Positions 23,860 to 36,890 of a DNA stretch of 64,000 bases are shown one piece after another. Position numbers and translations under genes: made by a program. The notes below the pieces were generated by a model that saw only the letters and a program-made list of their open reading frames with translations, had not been told where the DNA came from and searched no databases. Numbering within the stretch: the stretch's first letter is position 1; each line of letters begins with the position of its first letter. The stretch covers positions 682,001-746,000 of the forward strand of contig NW_024104140.1 of NCBI RefSeq assembly GCF_003945595.2. The letters are read 5' to 3'. The DNA is from Pipra filicauda. Taxonomy: Eukaryota; Chordata; Aves; Passeriformes; Pipridae.

Positions 23860-26800
23860 GTCAGGGAAGAAAGAGAGGGCACACTAAATACTTACTTTCT
23901 ATCACTGGCTATAGCAAAGTTGAAGATAACATATAAGAAAATTGCTTAGATCTTACATTTTAATGCATGTGTACTATGCACAATTAATTGCTGCTGGCAT
24001 CAGAATGTACTGTGATCTAAGAGCAGTATGATAGAAACAATTTTTTTGATGGATTACTTGCCAGCACAGAAAGTCTATAGGCTATCCTAATTTAATTTCC
24101 ATTAGTATATAGGACAAAAAGCTGTAAGCATGTGCTGGACATTTTGGAGCCTGAAGAGATGCATAGGTTTTCTTGTATATTGATGGATGAAAAAGGACCA
24201 TATATAATTCATACTGCCCATCATGGAAGCTACCCATGTAAATCCCAAGAGTGATGACTGGAGACCAGACCTTCCAACACTCAAGTGTGTATTTTATGCC
24301 CTGATTTAAAAGCTTTATTAGTGTGAGTTATTTTTAAAATGCCTTTAGTAACTGTGGATTTGAAAATTTTTTATACTGTGACAGTATTTGTTTACCAAAT
24401 GTTAGATTTAAGTGACCTTTCCTGTGTATTGTGGTGAAAAGTGCAGTTAAGTTTTTCTGATATTAGAAGAATAATTTAAAAGGAGGTGGTGTAAAAATAT
24501 GAGATCCATTTTTTGCTGCTGAATTTACCCTGAAAATTTTAGAACAGTTGCATGTTCATTATAAATTCATTTTCCTGTCCAAGAGAAAAAAAGAAAAGAA
24601 AAAAAAAAAAAGAAGAGTTTAGGTGGGTTTTCCTTCATTAGTTTTTCAGTTGGGATATTTAAAGACACCAGTTTGAGATTTTCTCAAGTTGCCTCCATGG
24701 AAAAGGCATAGATGCCCTTGCCTTGCTGCGAGGGCCATGCTCAGTTACAAGTACTTGAGTTGGTCCAGTCTTTCCTCTCCTTGAAATGCACTGGAGAAGA
24801 GCACACCACTGCCTACCTTAGGCTACTCTGAGAGCCCCAGTCCATGGCTGTGAGCTTCTGGCTCTTCTGCCCACCCTGCATCTGCACTACAACCCCTGGT
24901 TTCTTATGCAACCAGAGATGTGGAAATGACACTTGGGAAAACGTCCATTGAGAGTATATTTATACTTAAAAAAAAAAAATTAATGAAGAAGCATTTACAT
25001 ACTTTTTATTATTAAAACAAAAGAAGACCACAGCATACCATTTAAGAGGGGGCTTAGAATGAGAGTTCTCTTTAGGCAAATGTTGCATCTGGGGCATAAA
25101 GCCAAGCTCATATTTTGCACCAAGTGTTGTGGATGATTGACTTAGCTCTGTAGATGCAGCTTTTGCAAAGTACAGAGCAAACTGGGATGCTAAACAGCAT
25201 GAGTGCCAGTAGGAGACAAAAATTGTACGTGTGAACTATACAGTGCTATCTAATTTTACTTGCTTTCAGAAGGGTCTTTCTTCATTTGGAAAGAGCCAAT
25301 GGGATTCCAAGCCAAGTGTGCCTACTGATGAGCTGTTACTATCTTAATTGGGCTGTTGAGGAAAAGTTGGCTTCAGAAATCTGCCCTAAAGTTGGTATTT
25401 GAGAGTCCTGAAGTTATGAGCTTTGCTGAGGGTCTTTGCAAGGTTAGAACAAGGCTGCCACTGAGCATTCTGGAAACCCTTTGTCCCAACAGAGTGCAAG
25501 GCTAACTGGCTTATCTTGGCAGTGGTTTGGTTAGCCCCAGACAATTCAGTTATCATAGTGAACTAGAAATAGGTTGAAAAGGGACACAGGAGATTAGGTA
25601 GCTCTCCAACTTAAGAAAAGTTCTTCCACAGAAATGCCTTTCCTTTCTGTCAATGGAAGTGTGAGCATAACTGGGAATGGACATGAGGGAGGCTACTGGA
25701 AAGCACATGTTTACACTTACTGTTTACGCTCGCTCCCAGCTTTGCAAGCACACCAAACCATAGGACAACCAGTGGTTGCTGAGAGGTGACGACTGTGAGA
25801 TTCCCCACTGCTACAGTTACCTCCAGCACCACAGATACATATATTTCCCCTTCAGCTGGTGCTTCCCGCCTTTGTAGTCCAAGGGAAACTGAAGAACAAA
25901 CCGTGCTAGCATTTTACTAGTCTCTGGAGCCCGCTGTCAGACCCTGCAATGTCCTTTCCTCGAGCACAGCAGTCACAGCTGCTGGCGGCGGTGCTACCCT
26001 GCCCTTCTGCTGTGACCGTTTCAACTTTGAGGCTCGTGGTCCACCACTGCTCCTTAAAGACAGCAGAAGGCAGTCCTCAGAGTGTTCCAAAAACACATCT
26101 GTTCCGTGCAGATATATTTTACTGTATCTGAATGCTCACACATTCACTCCCTTGAGGTCGAGGAATCAAGGCAAATGGAAGAAAAATAACTAGTTAGCAT
26201 TAAAGGTTTTGGCTAATTTTTGTGTAGTTGTGCATGAGAACTCTTGGAACAACACTGTGCAGAATGATCCTTGGGATAAGAGACAGTGACAGAGCTGTGA
26301 ATTAACAGACAGTTGAGGAAGCTTCTCTAGAGCATAATCACAGGCAAACCCTTTGTCCTCTCAAATGGCCCAGATAGACCAAGGATCCCATCCAAAGGGC
26401 CAATGGATTTGCTTATTTTGCTAGTGAACAGTGAATTCAGCTTGAGGGGCGTGCTCTGTGCCTTCTTGGGCATGAATTGAACATGGGTCATGCCTTCCCT
26501 CAGCATGGGACACCAGTTTAAACTGTGTCCATTTCAGCTCTGCCATCCTTGATGAGCAAGGGGGACAGTACCAAGAAGGGCAGAGGGAAATTTTTGTTTA
26601 GACGACAGCCCCTGCTCATATGGTCAAGATGAATCTGTTTGAGGTGATAAAGGGGGCAAGAATTGAGGAAAGCTCTGATATCCTAGAAGGGTGGTCAAAA
26701 CTGCAGTTACTCTGTGATGGCCTTGATTTTTCAGTCTTTTCATATGAACTACAGATCTTCAAAAGTACATTTTTAGTTGTTTTGCTACCTCAGGATTTCT

Positions 26801-29270
26801 CAGTTTCTATATATTTCTCAAGTGTTCACATCTGTATGAGGCTATTATACAATCTTACTGGAAATTTTCATTTTTAAAGCCCTTCAGCACCCTAAATTGT
26901 CCACTTTATGTGCTGAGACCAAGACTCCTAAATGACACAAATTTGAAAAATGCCATTGTGCATCTTCTGCTCAAGGTTAAAAAAGACAGTTTTTCATTAT
27001 AAACTACTCAATAAATGTTAATTAAATACTAAAATTGCTATGATAGGAATTAGGAAAGAGCAGATTTTCCATTCTTCTAAGACTCAAACCAGTTGTAGGA
27101 TAACACTTTTACGGGAGCCATAGGCCTTCAAAGTTCAAAACCTGTTTTGCAGCCTGAGAACCACTGAAATGAATCAAAATTTTTAATACAAAGTGGATCC
27201 TAAATGTCACAAAGAGACTGTATCCTGATCCCTCAAGCAGAATTGTCTGACATTTAGAGGTTCTGTTCTGTGATAGCTTAGGGGATTTTAGTTCGTTTCC
27301 AAATCAAATTACATGAAAAGGAATTTCTTTTTAAATTTCTCATTACCCACAGAACACATTTAATAAGAAAACTAAACAATACTTTAGAAACATGACGCCT
27401 TGCTGCTTCAGAGCTGAAATGGGTCTCCCTGGACATCTCTGCTGTTGCAGTTGATCCGAATGTGTCCTTCCTTTGTCAGGTGCGAGATCTCTACGAAAAA
27501 ACTGAGGTAGTCCTCACCCCTCACAGTATCTCCAGGCTACCCACCCACCTAGATCTGTTGAGTAGCCACCCCAAAGCCTTGGGTGCCCAGTAGCTCTGGC
27601 ACACCACTCAAGGACGGAGCATGCAGTTCTGGAGGATTTGTTCCACATTGCCAGGCACCATCCTCTTATCCTGTAGACACTGTGCCTCAGCAGTTGTAGT
27701 TTTAAATAACTTTGCTTCCTATTTTTTCCTCCAATACTATCATGTCCCTCCTCAAGTCACATCCAGAATGAAAACTGAGCTGTTAAAAATAACTAATTGA
27801 ATTTATTCTTAGAGCACCTAGACAAATATTCAATAGAAACCACATTGCATGCAAAAACTATGCAACAATAATTGGGTTAAATAGGAAAATATCAAAAATA
27901 ATAGTCTGTTTATAAAATGAGAAGCGTTGGGATATTCTGCTTTCTTTTGATCAGGTCTAGGGAATGTACCTAGGAGTACCATAGACAAGTAAGAGCTACA
28001 TAACATGTAGGTTTGAATAAACAGTGCATGTTTTTTCAGCATGTTTTTTGTTAGGTTTTTCAGCCAGAACATATTCCCATTTTAAGTACCAACTTCTTAT
28101 TGAATTATTTGAAGTAGAAACTGCATGATATGAATTACTTCCCCTAAAATTAAATCACCTTCAAGCTAGGTGTCTTACCTATAAGCAAGCATAATTACAG
28201 CAATGTATATGCATGGGCATGTCATTCGTTTTGTTGAAGATTTAACCAAGCTTTCTATGCAACTAATGTATATCATTAGCAGAGTTCAGGTAGGCATGTA
28301 ATACTGGCTCTTTAGGAAGAGACCTGGATGGATTCCAGTTTACTTAACCCTTAAAATGTTACTGATTGGCAACAAAGAATTTGCATTCTCCATGTGTGCA
28401 AACTACAATAAAAAAAATCTATTTGGTGAGAAAATTAGGATTGGATTTAAATTTCACAGCACACAAGAACAAAAAATGGCAAGGGCTACCATGGCTATGG
28501 TGTTGGCCCCGCGGGAAGGGTTACCTGCTGTGAGGAAAACCTGTGTTCCTCCTTACCTCCAGCTACTGGGAGCCTGGGGGTGCTGATTTAGGCATGTGAT
28601 CTGCGTAAGGAGCATCAGGCCATGCACCCCAGGGTCCATCCAGCTGGCCAACAAGTTGTTCTGCCAAGGCAGCACAGCTCAAAGATAGGGAAAAGGGAAA
28701 AATGGGCTGGGTTTCTCGTTTTCCAGAAGCCAGAGCCCTGCATCAGCCAATCTGCAAAGCAGAGAAGGACTCCCAGTGCTGAGCAAACAGTGCCAGCCAC
28801 CTCCAGGTCACAACCTACAAGAGCAAGCGTATGCATTCTGGGGATAGAAGCAGGTCCAGAAGGGGGAGTGATGCACAACCCATTTGCAGGGGGACACTGC
28901 CCTTTGTAAAGCATCCTTTTGCTTTCAAAGTCCCACCTGGAACCAATCAGCCACTGCACTTGGCATCCTCAGGCCATAGCCCCTCTCATCTCAGCAACAT
29001 CTTTAAGGGTTAATGGTTCCTGTGGCTGCTCAGATCCCCCATACATACATATTTTTGTGTATAAGACTTTCAGCAGGTCTGGTCACGTAGTTTAGAAAGG
29101 CATACGCGAGCACTGCCCCCGTAACCGGGCGCCCCTTTGTCCTGTTTCATATGCAGACACAGAATAGTCATAATTCTCATATGTGATTTATTTTTGAGTA
29201 CAGTGTATTGCTCTTTTCTGAAACTTTTTCCTTTTTCTTTCTTTTTTTTGACAACTTTCTGCATTGGCAG

Positions 29271-29294
29271 AGCATCTTGGGATTGAATTTATGG
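29271..29294 (+). CDS. NRG1: NRG1 beta1 microexon, 24 nt
   Basis: This exon lengthens the juxtamembrane stalk in beta1 isoforms. Its AG completes Lys from the beta exon, and it then encodes HLGIEFM and the first base of Glu, which the transmembrane exon completes. The 24-nt length keeps the frame whether the exon is included (FYKHLGIEFMEAEEL) or skipped (FYKAEEL, beta2). The acceptor is attggcag and the donor gtatgg, which is weak at position +5. The upstream polypyrimidine tract (29221-29249) is separated from the AG by a linker containing UGC at 29260-29262. That arrangement is typical of SRRM4-dependent neural microexons. The sequence KHLGIEFMEAEEL is identical to vertebrate beta1 as I recall it. 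Confidence 0.97.
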
Positions 29295-30840
29295 GTATGG
29301 ACCAATCATTCCTTTTAGCCTGCAGATTCTAGACCCTGAGAGATAAACCCCTTTTTATTTTTTTTCTCCACCTCCCCTTTTCAGTTCTTAACCAATTTCT
29401 TTATGCTTTAGAAGGGATCATACAGCTATAACAACAACCCTTGTCAAAGTGTTAGTGGAGATCAGTTCACTAAAATGGTGATAGTGACAGGATATAGCAG
29501 ACCTAAGGAATTCTAGGAATTACTGAAGTAATCATAACATAGTGTTTCCTTTCTCTGCTGTACAGTTTTGACATTTTCTTTGCTGAGTTCTTCTAAGGTT
29601 GGCAGGTTTTGAAAACACTATAATCATTAAGCAAAATGACTAACCAGTATATTAAAAAAGATAAACTGTTATGGCCACTTAAAATTCTGCAAATGTGCAG
29701 TTTTGAGCTCTGGTTTCCAAGCAAAGTTTCGTGTCTAAAACCACATCTAGGTGTGCAAATCAGTTGCCTATACATATGTGTAAATTATATGCATATGTTA
29801 CATTCATTTCCAGGTCTGTAAATTAGAAGTGGACTGGAAGTTATTCAGGAATTTAAGTAGACTAGACTCCGGATCCTCAAGTCAGCAAATATATTCAATA
29901 TTTCTAATACTATACTCATATTGCATCCAACCAAGAACATTGGCACTGTATTTTTACATCTCAGCTTTAAATATAATAGAAATAGATTTTTAAAGTCCTC
30001 TTCACGAGTAGACTGTACTTATCTGACTAGCTATTCATATTCAGAGGTACAAATAACGCATCTCTTGAATAGGTTAACTTGAAATTCAGGTCACTTTTAG
30101 TTTGGAATTTCCTATAATTGTCTGCAAATGAGAAAAAACAGATGGTGATGGTTTTCACACAGTTTTAGTTCATGTTCTTATTAAAAATGCCCCCACAAAA
30201 TGTCATTAGCTTAAGCTGTGAACTGTGGAAAACCCATTACAAGTCCTAATTTAAAAAAACCACTCACAATCCAGGTTATTTTTGTTATTATCACAAGGTA
30301 ATATTAATTCTCAGTCATAAGTAATAGATTGTAGTAGAAGATACATGGCTACATAAATGCTTGAGTAGTTAAATTAAAATCCTTTTAAAAACTGACTTGC
30401 AAATTTTGTTTTGTATAAGAAACAATCAGTGCAACCACCTCTTGGAATTAAATTATTTTAAAAATCCCCAGAGATCTGTAAGAAGAAAAACTTGACAACA
30501 GAGTAAATTTAAGACCATATTGTCTTAAATTATGTATAAATTAAATTTAAACCAATTATGTATAAATTAAAATGATGTGAAATTAATTGCATAATGCGCA
30601 TGTTTGAAAAACTGCACATAGAGGGATTTAATATCTTGACTTTAGTCTTAAGTTGATTTGATTTCCCTAGCATTCTGTATGGGAAAAAATGTATTGAAAT
30701 TAGTTTTAATAATTAACAGGCTAAAGCCTTTTCTAAATTTTCACTGCACATACAATTCTTTACAGACTTCCTTGCAAGGCTGCTGTTAGTTTTTTTCAGG
30801 GTAGTTTGATCAGCACATGTTACTTAGCTGAGCATCATTA

Positions 30841-30866
30841 TTAATATTTAATAACGTAAATATTAA
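30841..30866. repeat. Perfect 10-bp inverted repeat
   Basis: TTAATATTTA and its exact reverse complement TAAATATTAA flank the 6-nt loop ATAACG. The hairpin is entirely A/T in its stem, so it may be an incidental feature of AT-rich DNA. Confidence 0.85.
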
Positions 30867-33520
30867 TACTGGTCAGAGAGAGAAGCCAGTTTCGGGGCAA
30901 GATGTAGTATAACCTTAAGTGCCCCACATGAGTTCAGTCCCTGCTTTGCAAAATTCTTCTGGCCTGAAACAGAGTCCAAGGCTTGTCTTCAGGGCGCCAT
31001 GCCATCTGCAGAGTCGTGACCAGAATCCCTGTCCCCTCCCAGCCACCAGCATCCCCTGTAGTGCAAATTGGCCCCTGAAGGACAGCAGGACAACCCCTAG
31101 TTGGGCCCTGCTGTCCCCTGTCAGCCAGAAACACAGCCAGGGTTATATGAGAGCTTGCTGGTTTGATGAGTATGGCATGCCCAGAAGCACGTGCCTTCCC
31201 AGGCGGACATTCCCCCACAGATTTTGGGGGAGGGCATGGCAGCACCACCATTCCCACACACCACATCAAGCCGGATTGTCCGTAGAGCCTCGTTTTTAGG
31301 GGCACAGGAGGGAACTGAGGCATTGAAAGCAGACTTGGGGGTTTAATTTTCCATGCCCCTCAAGACCTGCAGTCCCAGCAGACATGCTGGTGCAAGGAGC
31401 ATTGCTGCATCCCCCCTCCCCTGCAGTGGGATGAGTGCCCACAAGTGTCCAACACACAAGTAACAACTGATGACCTCAGCCAGGCCATCACCAGCCAGCA
31501 TCCCAGCTCGTTTGCAACAGCCTCACACCAGAGCAAACCTCCTGGAGCCAGTGCAATTTTTCCCCGAGTATAAACAACCAAGCAGAGTTTCCGCTGTTAA
31601 TTAATCTTCTTCCTCCTCTCCCTTCCCCTCCAAGAAAAACAGGTTGATATGTCATTACTCATTTTGCTTCCACAAGCTAACAGCTGACGGCATGACAGTT
31701 AAAAAAAAAAAATAAAAAAAAATATTCAAAGCTTTTCAAAGTAGCCCCTAAATTGCTTAGCACAATTCTCCTGTTTCCTGTGACATCCTCGTAATACACC
31801 ATTTCCATGGCTAACTAATAAGCGCTTTCAGAAGGGGCAAAAGTGGGAAGGGGATCAAGTGCCACTAACTAGGCGAGGAGTTATGCTGTATGAGAAATCC
31901 CTTCACACTCTGCTTCAACCTTTTTTTTTTTTTGTCCCTAAGCATTTCTTCTCTCTGTTTTTTTCCAGTATCAAGCATGTTGTGCCAGGCCTGCAGTTGA
32001 CTTTTCAACCCTTTAATCTTGTCTTTCCCTTTATTTCACCTTCCTCTCTTTCTCTTTGTCCTGGTTTGGTTTGGTTGGAGTTTCAGCCCTTTCTTCCTTC
32101 CCTTTTTTGACTTTCTGTTCTTGGAGTTATTTTTTTTCTTTAATACATTTTTGCAGCATTCTAGTTTTACCAAACTCACTTCTTCTCCCCCCATTCCCCT
32201 CCTTGTTAATAATTAGAGCTATTAATTTTGTCTGACAGTGCTCATGACCTGTTTGCCGGTGTTTTGGTTTGCAGTGGGTTTGGCTTGTAGGAAAAATTTG
32301 TTCCATGGTGCCGTGCATTGTATCAGAGAAATTAAGATTTCTTTTTGCTTTTCGGTTTGTTGCGTGGAGTATTTGCCACTTGCGCACAGCAACTTTAAAA
32401 CTAAACCTGTCAAGCTCAGGAAACACCTTGAAGGGAAGACTGATGCCTCTTCAGCAAGGAGTATTTTTCCCTGAACTGGTGCGTCATTTATGACAGCACA
32501 TCATTTGGACAGAGACACGTGGCACATGTGAGGGACCATTGTGCATTTCTGTACCTCCTGGTGAATTGCTCCACAGACCTTATATGTTCATGTAAGCCCC
32601 TTCCAGCAGGAATAACGCTGGCTTTTATCCCAAAGGTAGCACAAAGCTGTGCAGCTCTAATTCATTCATTTATTTTTAATCACCTGCTGGTACTCCAACT
32701 GTGGTCAATACTGCAGGTCATTATCAGACTGTCTGCTTAACCAAAAATAAGACTTGAGTAAAACTAGACATCCATTTTTGTCCTAAAAGCGGGAATGCAA
32801 ATCCACATCTGTAAAGCGTCAGCACAGAATGCGCCTCTGTTTCAGCACTCCCTGCATAACGTTTCCCCAGCAGAGCACTCAGCAGTGCTCTCTGCCAAGC
32901 ATGAGCGAGATTGGAAAGCATCAGTAGCTCCAACCCAAACATTACCAGTGCTACTAACACCTTTGTAATACTGAAATATCTCCGGTGAACGAGATCGGTA
33001 AGAAGTTGTCATCACTGAGCAAGCTGCCACCCCAGATAGAGAGTTCCTTTGTTGGTCACAAAGAGATGCAAGTAGAAATTCAACATTTCTCTCATACAAG
33101 GCACTGCTGGTTGTTGATATTGCTGTGTTTTAGGAGAGCACTGGAGGAAGACTCTGAATTTTATGACCAGAGCTCAAAACATATCTTCATTTCCATTGGT
33201 GATATAATTACAAGCCAAGCTCATGTCTCAAATGTAGAAGAATATTTTGAAATCTCTCCTGTAAAGACAGCTGAGATACAAATTGACATGGGAGCAGAGG
33301 GACATTGGATATGAAAACAATCCAAAAAAGATAATAAAAAAATAAGTTTCTCTTAAGACCTGTAAAATTGGTTTTCATTCCAGCTGTCTTTGCAGAGTGA
33401 AACTTCCAAAACATTTGCAAATTCATGTTATTACCTTAGCACATTGAATTTTTATTTCCAGCAATCGCTGAGTGTTTGTCAGTTGTGAAGTTGTTGCTTA
33501 GATATTATTCTTGTTGACTT

Positions 33521-33614
33521 AAACAACAAAAAAAAAGAAACAAAAAAAAGCAAAAAAAATACAAACAAACAAAAAACCAAAACAAAACAACAACCAACCA
33601 AACGAAAAAAAACC
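33521..33614. repeat. A-rich (CAAA)n-like low-complexity tract
   Basis: Runs of A are broken by C at intervals of 3-5 bases (AAACAACAAA, CAAACAAAC, CCAACCAAAC). It lies about 230 bp upstream of the transmembrane exon. Confidence 0.88.
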
Positions 33615-33843
33615 AGACTGACTTTTGATTGTAATTGTACTCATCTCCACTATTGTGTTAAGAGTTTGTGGTGTAGCCCTGTTTTCCTTGCAGTTAATAA
33701 AGAGTCTGCCTGAAGTGTGGTGGCCGTGTCTGTGTGGCTGTGTGAATTCGTGGAGTGGTTTGTAGCATGCCAGCTGTTGATGATGTGCTCCTTGCCTAGC
33801 CACCCTCCATGTCGTGACTTTCTCTTTTTTTGTCCCTTTCTAG

Positions 33844-33946
33844 AAGCTGAGGAATTGTACCAGAAACGGGTGCTGACCATAACTGGCATTTGCATTGCTC
33901 TTCTAGTAGTTGGCATCATGTGTGTGGTGGCCTACTGCAAAACCAA
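33844..33946 (+). CDS. NRG1: NRG1 stalk and transmembrane exon
   Basis: This 103-nt exon begins with AA, completing Lys (after alpha or beta) or Glu (after the microexon). It encodes AEELYQKR, the membrane-proximal stalk where sheddases cut pro-neuregulin, then the hydrophobic helix VLTITGICIALLVVGIMCVV, and finally AYCKT with a cytoplasmic basic start. It ends two bases into a Lys codon. The acceptor is ctttctag and the donor gtaaac. The protein is identical to chicken and human across the helix as I recall them. Read-through of the donor gives AAG-TAA, stopping at 33948-33950 immediately after the membrane span. Confidence 0.98.
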
Positions 33947-34728
33947 GTAAACTTTTCTATTTTATACCTTTGGTTGTTGGTCAGGGCCTTCCCAGTTGAC
34001 TGTAGCTTATATTCCTCTGAACATAAGGTTTTGTCTGGGTTTCTCCAGAGCTGACTTGAAGAGACAAACTTATAGCCAGGGCGCTCTGGTCCAAGCCAGA
34101 TGAGTGCAGGTCTCCATGTCCATCAGCAGTGCAAAAATAAGGCAGATATCTGAAAGGTTTCTAAGAGGCTTTGGGGTTTTTGTTTTGGTTTGTTTTTCTG
34201 CTTTTTGGGGGTTTTTTCCCTATCACCCATTCGAGCCAGTTTCCCCAACTGAAAAGGGACAAACTCCAAAACTGGAATCATGTTGCTGCCCAGCAGTAAA
34301 TTTTACATATCAGCCTAGTTTGTTTGTACTTGAGACAAGATTAATGGTGCTAAAAGTTACTATGCACCAAAGGCCAAAAAAATGAACACAAAAGTGCTCT
34401 CAATGCAAAAGTAGGCACTTAAATGCATTCTGTGAGTCTCTAAATTACTGGGGGTGACTCTCAAACATGCATGAGGCACCCTGGACCATAAATTACACGG
34501 AACATCAGTAGAATTTCTGCTGCCAGAACTTCTGGCTGCTCTTATAAATCTCCCCGCCAAAATACAGAAAACCCTTATCATAAATATTCCACATTTCTAT
34601 AAACCTGATTTACTGTTTCAGGGTCTGATTGGCAGTTGGGTTGTTGTTTTTTGTTACAGGCCCCACCAATAATGGATGTGTTAAATGTGGGGGAGGAGAG
34701 AGATCATTTTTCCCCCTCAGTGAGAGTC

Positions 34729-34757
34729 ACACACACACAAACACACACACACACACA
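34729..34757. repeat. (CA)n microsatellite
   Basis: About fourteen CA units with a single AA interruption near the middle. Confidence 0.93.
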
Positions 34758-36479
34758 TAGAGCTGCTCCCACCCATAACCTGGTGCCAGTGGTCAGTGAA
34801 GAACAATTGAAACAGTTATAAAATAATCAGATCAATTACTGCTTTCAGAAATGGCAACTGGCAAGGCTCAGCAGCTAAATAGTATATTTCCTGATTCAGA
34901 GTTCTTTGAAATCAGCCAAGGCATCTCCATGAATTTCAACAAACATAGTCAGCATGTTTGAAGTAGAATTTTCTATATAAAGAGCCCCCAGAACCCATCA
35001 AGGGTCTGGATGTTTTGTCTGCCCCAGACATTAGCAATCACCACAAGCCAAAAGTTAAATGTTTTCCAACACAGCTGATGAGAGCACCATGCCAGTTCAT
35101 GGCCCTCCAAATGCAGCAGTGACGCCAGACAGCTATCTGTCAGGTGATTTCCTCATGCTCTTTTCTCCAAATAGGGGAAAACCCAGAAACCAGGAGTAAT
35201 CCTGGGAATGGTGTTAGGAGAGCAGTATTAATAAAATGTAATGGCTCAGACTTTGTTGGTCTCTTCACAAGAGATACTGCTGGTCAATTGCTAAGGCAAT
35301 ATCTTCAGACACTGAGTCTTAATTCAGTGGCACTTTATTTTCAGGTCATTTACATTAAGGGAAAAGCTTCTTAAAATAAGTGAAATACACACTAGCTTTT
35401 GCATTAGTCTTTTCTCTCAGCTTTGCGGAGTAATTTCTTTTTTTAGTCAGTGTCCCTTTCCTAGAGGACAAACAGCACAGATGGAAGCGTGCAAATGCAA
35501 ATACCTGGGAAGTAACGTGGTTTGCTAACGACAGATTCCCAGGCTATATGTGCCAGGATCTCAGTCCTGCAGATGATAAACTCCTTCAAGAACCTACTTT
35601 CTCTACCATCTCAAAAAATTCAGGTTGTCCTCAGCTCCCAAGGTCTCCAGGGTCTCAGGGAGCCATGAAATCAAGTTAAACCCTTGCTCAAGCGTCACCT
35701 TTCAGCCTAGTCAGGTCTTCAGGCAGCTGCTCAAATGTTTCCTGGCACTGCACTCTCCATCCACCTTAACCACTTATGTGTCCTAAGATGATGCCTGGTT
35801 ATCCTCAAAGGAGAAAGTCCATATGGATCTGGGACTGTATCCTTCTGAGACAGGAGCATTTCTGAAGTAGCCATCTCAGCTCATGCTATTCATGTGGTGC
35901 AATATAAATTAAGCATTTTCCACTGTCCAAGCACATACACACAGAGAAAATATGTAAAATGCTCTGTGTGTCAAGTAATGTTTTCATTCTCTTTAAGCTT
36001 TCCTGGCTATCAAGCTTCAACATATTTATTGTTTTTCCTTCACCTCTCCTTTTCATAAAGCTTAGAGTAGTCCCCTTGAGTTCACAACACGATTGAAAAT
36101 TGTTATATCTTATATTGTCCTACCCTGCCAACACTGTCTGCATTCTGCTTACAGCTTAGGGAATTGTATGTATTTTTGCTTTTGTCACAACCAAGGTCAC
36201 ACGTACTCCACCGTGTGTTGGAGCCTGCATCCTCCCTTCATTTCCACAGATTCTGTGGTAGTATGGTGGAAGTTCTCCAGTATAATCAGACAAAACTGGG
36301 GAATATTGATAAATTAAGTTTAAAATTGAGTAGCTATTTCTCTAGGTGTTCATTTTGGTGTACTGTTTAGTGTGTTCTGCATAGCCTTCACAGCGCCAGG
36401 TTTTACTGTGCTGTAAGTTTTGTTGCTGACAGCTTGTAATGATCTCCTGAAAAGTTCTTCTGAGGAGAGACGGAAGGAT

Positions 36480-36890
36480 TACAGAATCACAGAATTATTT
36501 AAGTTGGAAAAGACCTCTGAGATCATGGACTCCAACCTTTGACTGATCACCCCCACATCAGCTAGACCGTAGCACTAAGTGCCGTATCCAATCGTTTCTT
36601 GAATACCTCCAGGAATGGTGACTCCACCACCTCCCTGGGCAGTCTATTTCAATACTTAACAACCCTTTCTATGAAGAAATTTCTCCTCATGTCCAACCTG
36701 AACTGCCCTTGGTGCAGCTTAAGGCCATTTCCTTTTGTCCTGTCACTAGTTGCCTGGAAGAAGAGATCAACCCCACCTTGCTAAAACCTCCATTCAGGTA
36801 GTTGTAGAGAGTGATAAGGTCACCCCTGAGTCTCTCTTTTCTCCAGAATAAACAACTCCAACTCCCTCAGCCACTCCTTGTATGACTTAT
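36480..36890 (-). mobile_element. CR1-type LINE, 3' fragment, antisense to NRG1
   Basis: The left edge carries the inverted CR1 3' end (ACAGAATCACAGAATTATTT, then AGTTGGAAAAGACC). CR1-specific blocks follow, including TTTCTTGAATACCTCCAGG, GGTGACTCCACCACCTCCCT, GGGCAGTCTATTTCAAT, GAAATTTCTCCTCATGTCC and TAAGGTCACCCCTGAG. It is about 410 bp, 5'-truncated and non-coding. Its subfamily differs from the copy at 4997: ligand blocks such as ATCATGGACTCCAACC are present here but absent there. The right boundary is approximate. Confidence 0.94.

Larger units (their letters stand above)
23043..29270 (+). other. NRG1: NRG1 intron, beta exon to beta1 microexon
   Basis: About 6.2 kb of intron, which also serves as the potential 3' UTR of beta3 transcripts at its start. 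It contains a T/G-rich tract at 23091-23155, an ATT microsatellite at 23805-23859 and A-rich stretches near 24585-24613 and 24969. No coding exon or transposon is recognisable. The last 50 nt hold a strong polypyrimidine tract that ends about 20 nt before the acceptor. Confidence 0.85.
29295..33843 (+). other. NRG1: NRG1 intron, microexon to transmembrane exon
   Basis: A 4.5-kb intron with contrasting composition. 30100-30870 is strongly AT-rich and complex, with a 10-bp hairpin and an 18-bp direct repeat. 30915-31580 is notably GC-rich. An A-rich tract sits at 33521-33614. I see no recognised exon; one exon-like open segment at 33134-33260 does not match the NRG1 phase. Confidence 0.85.
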
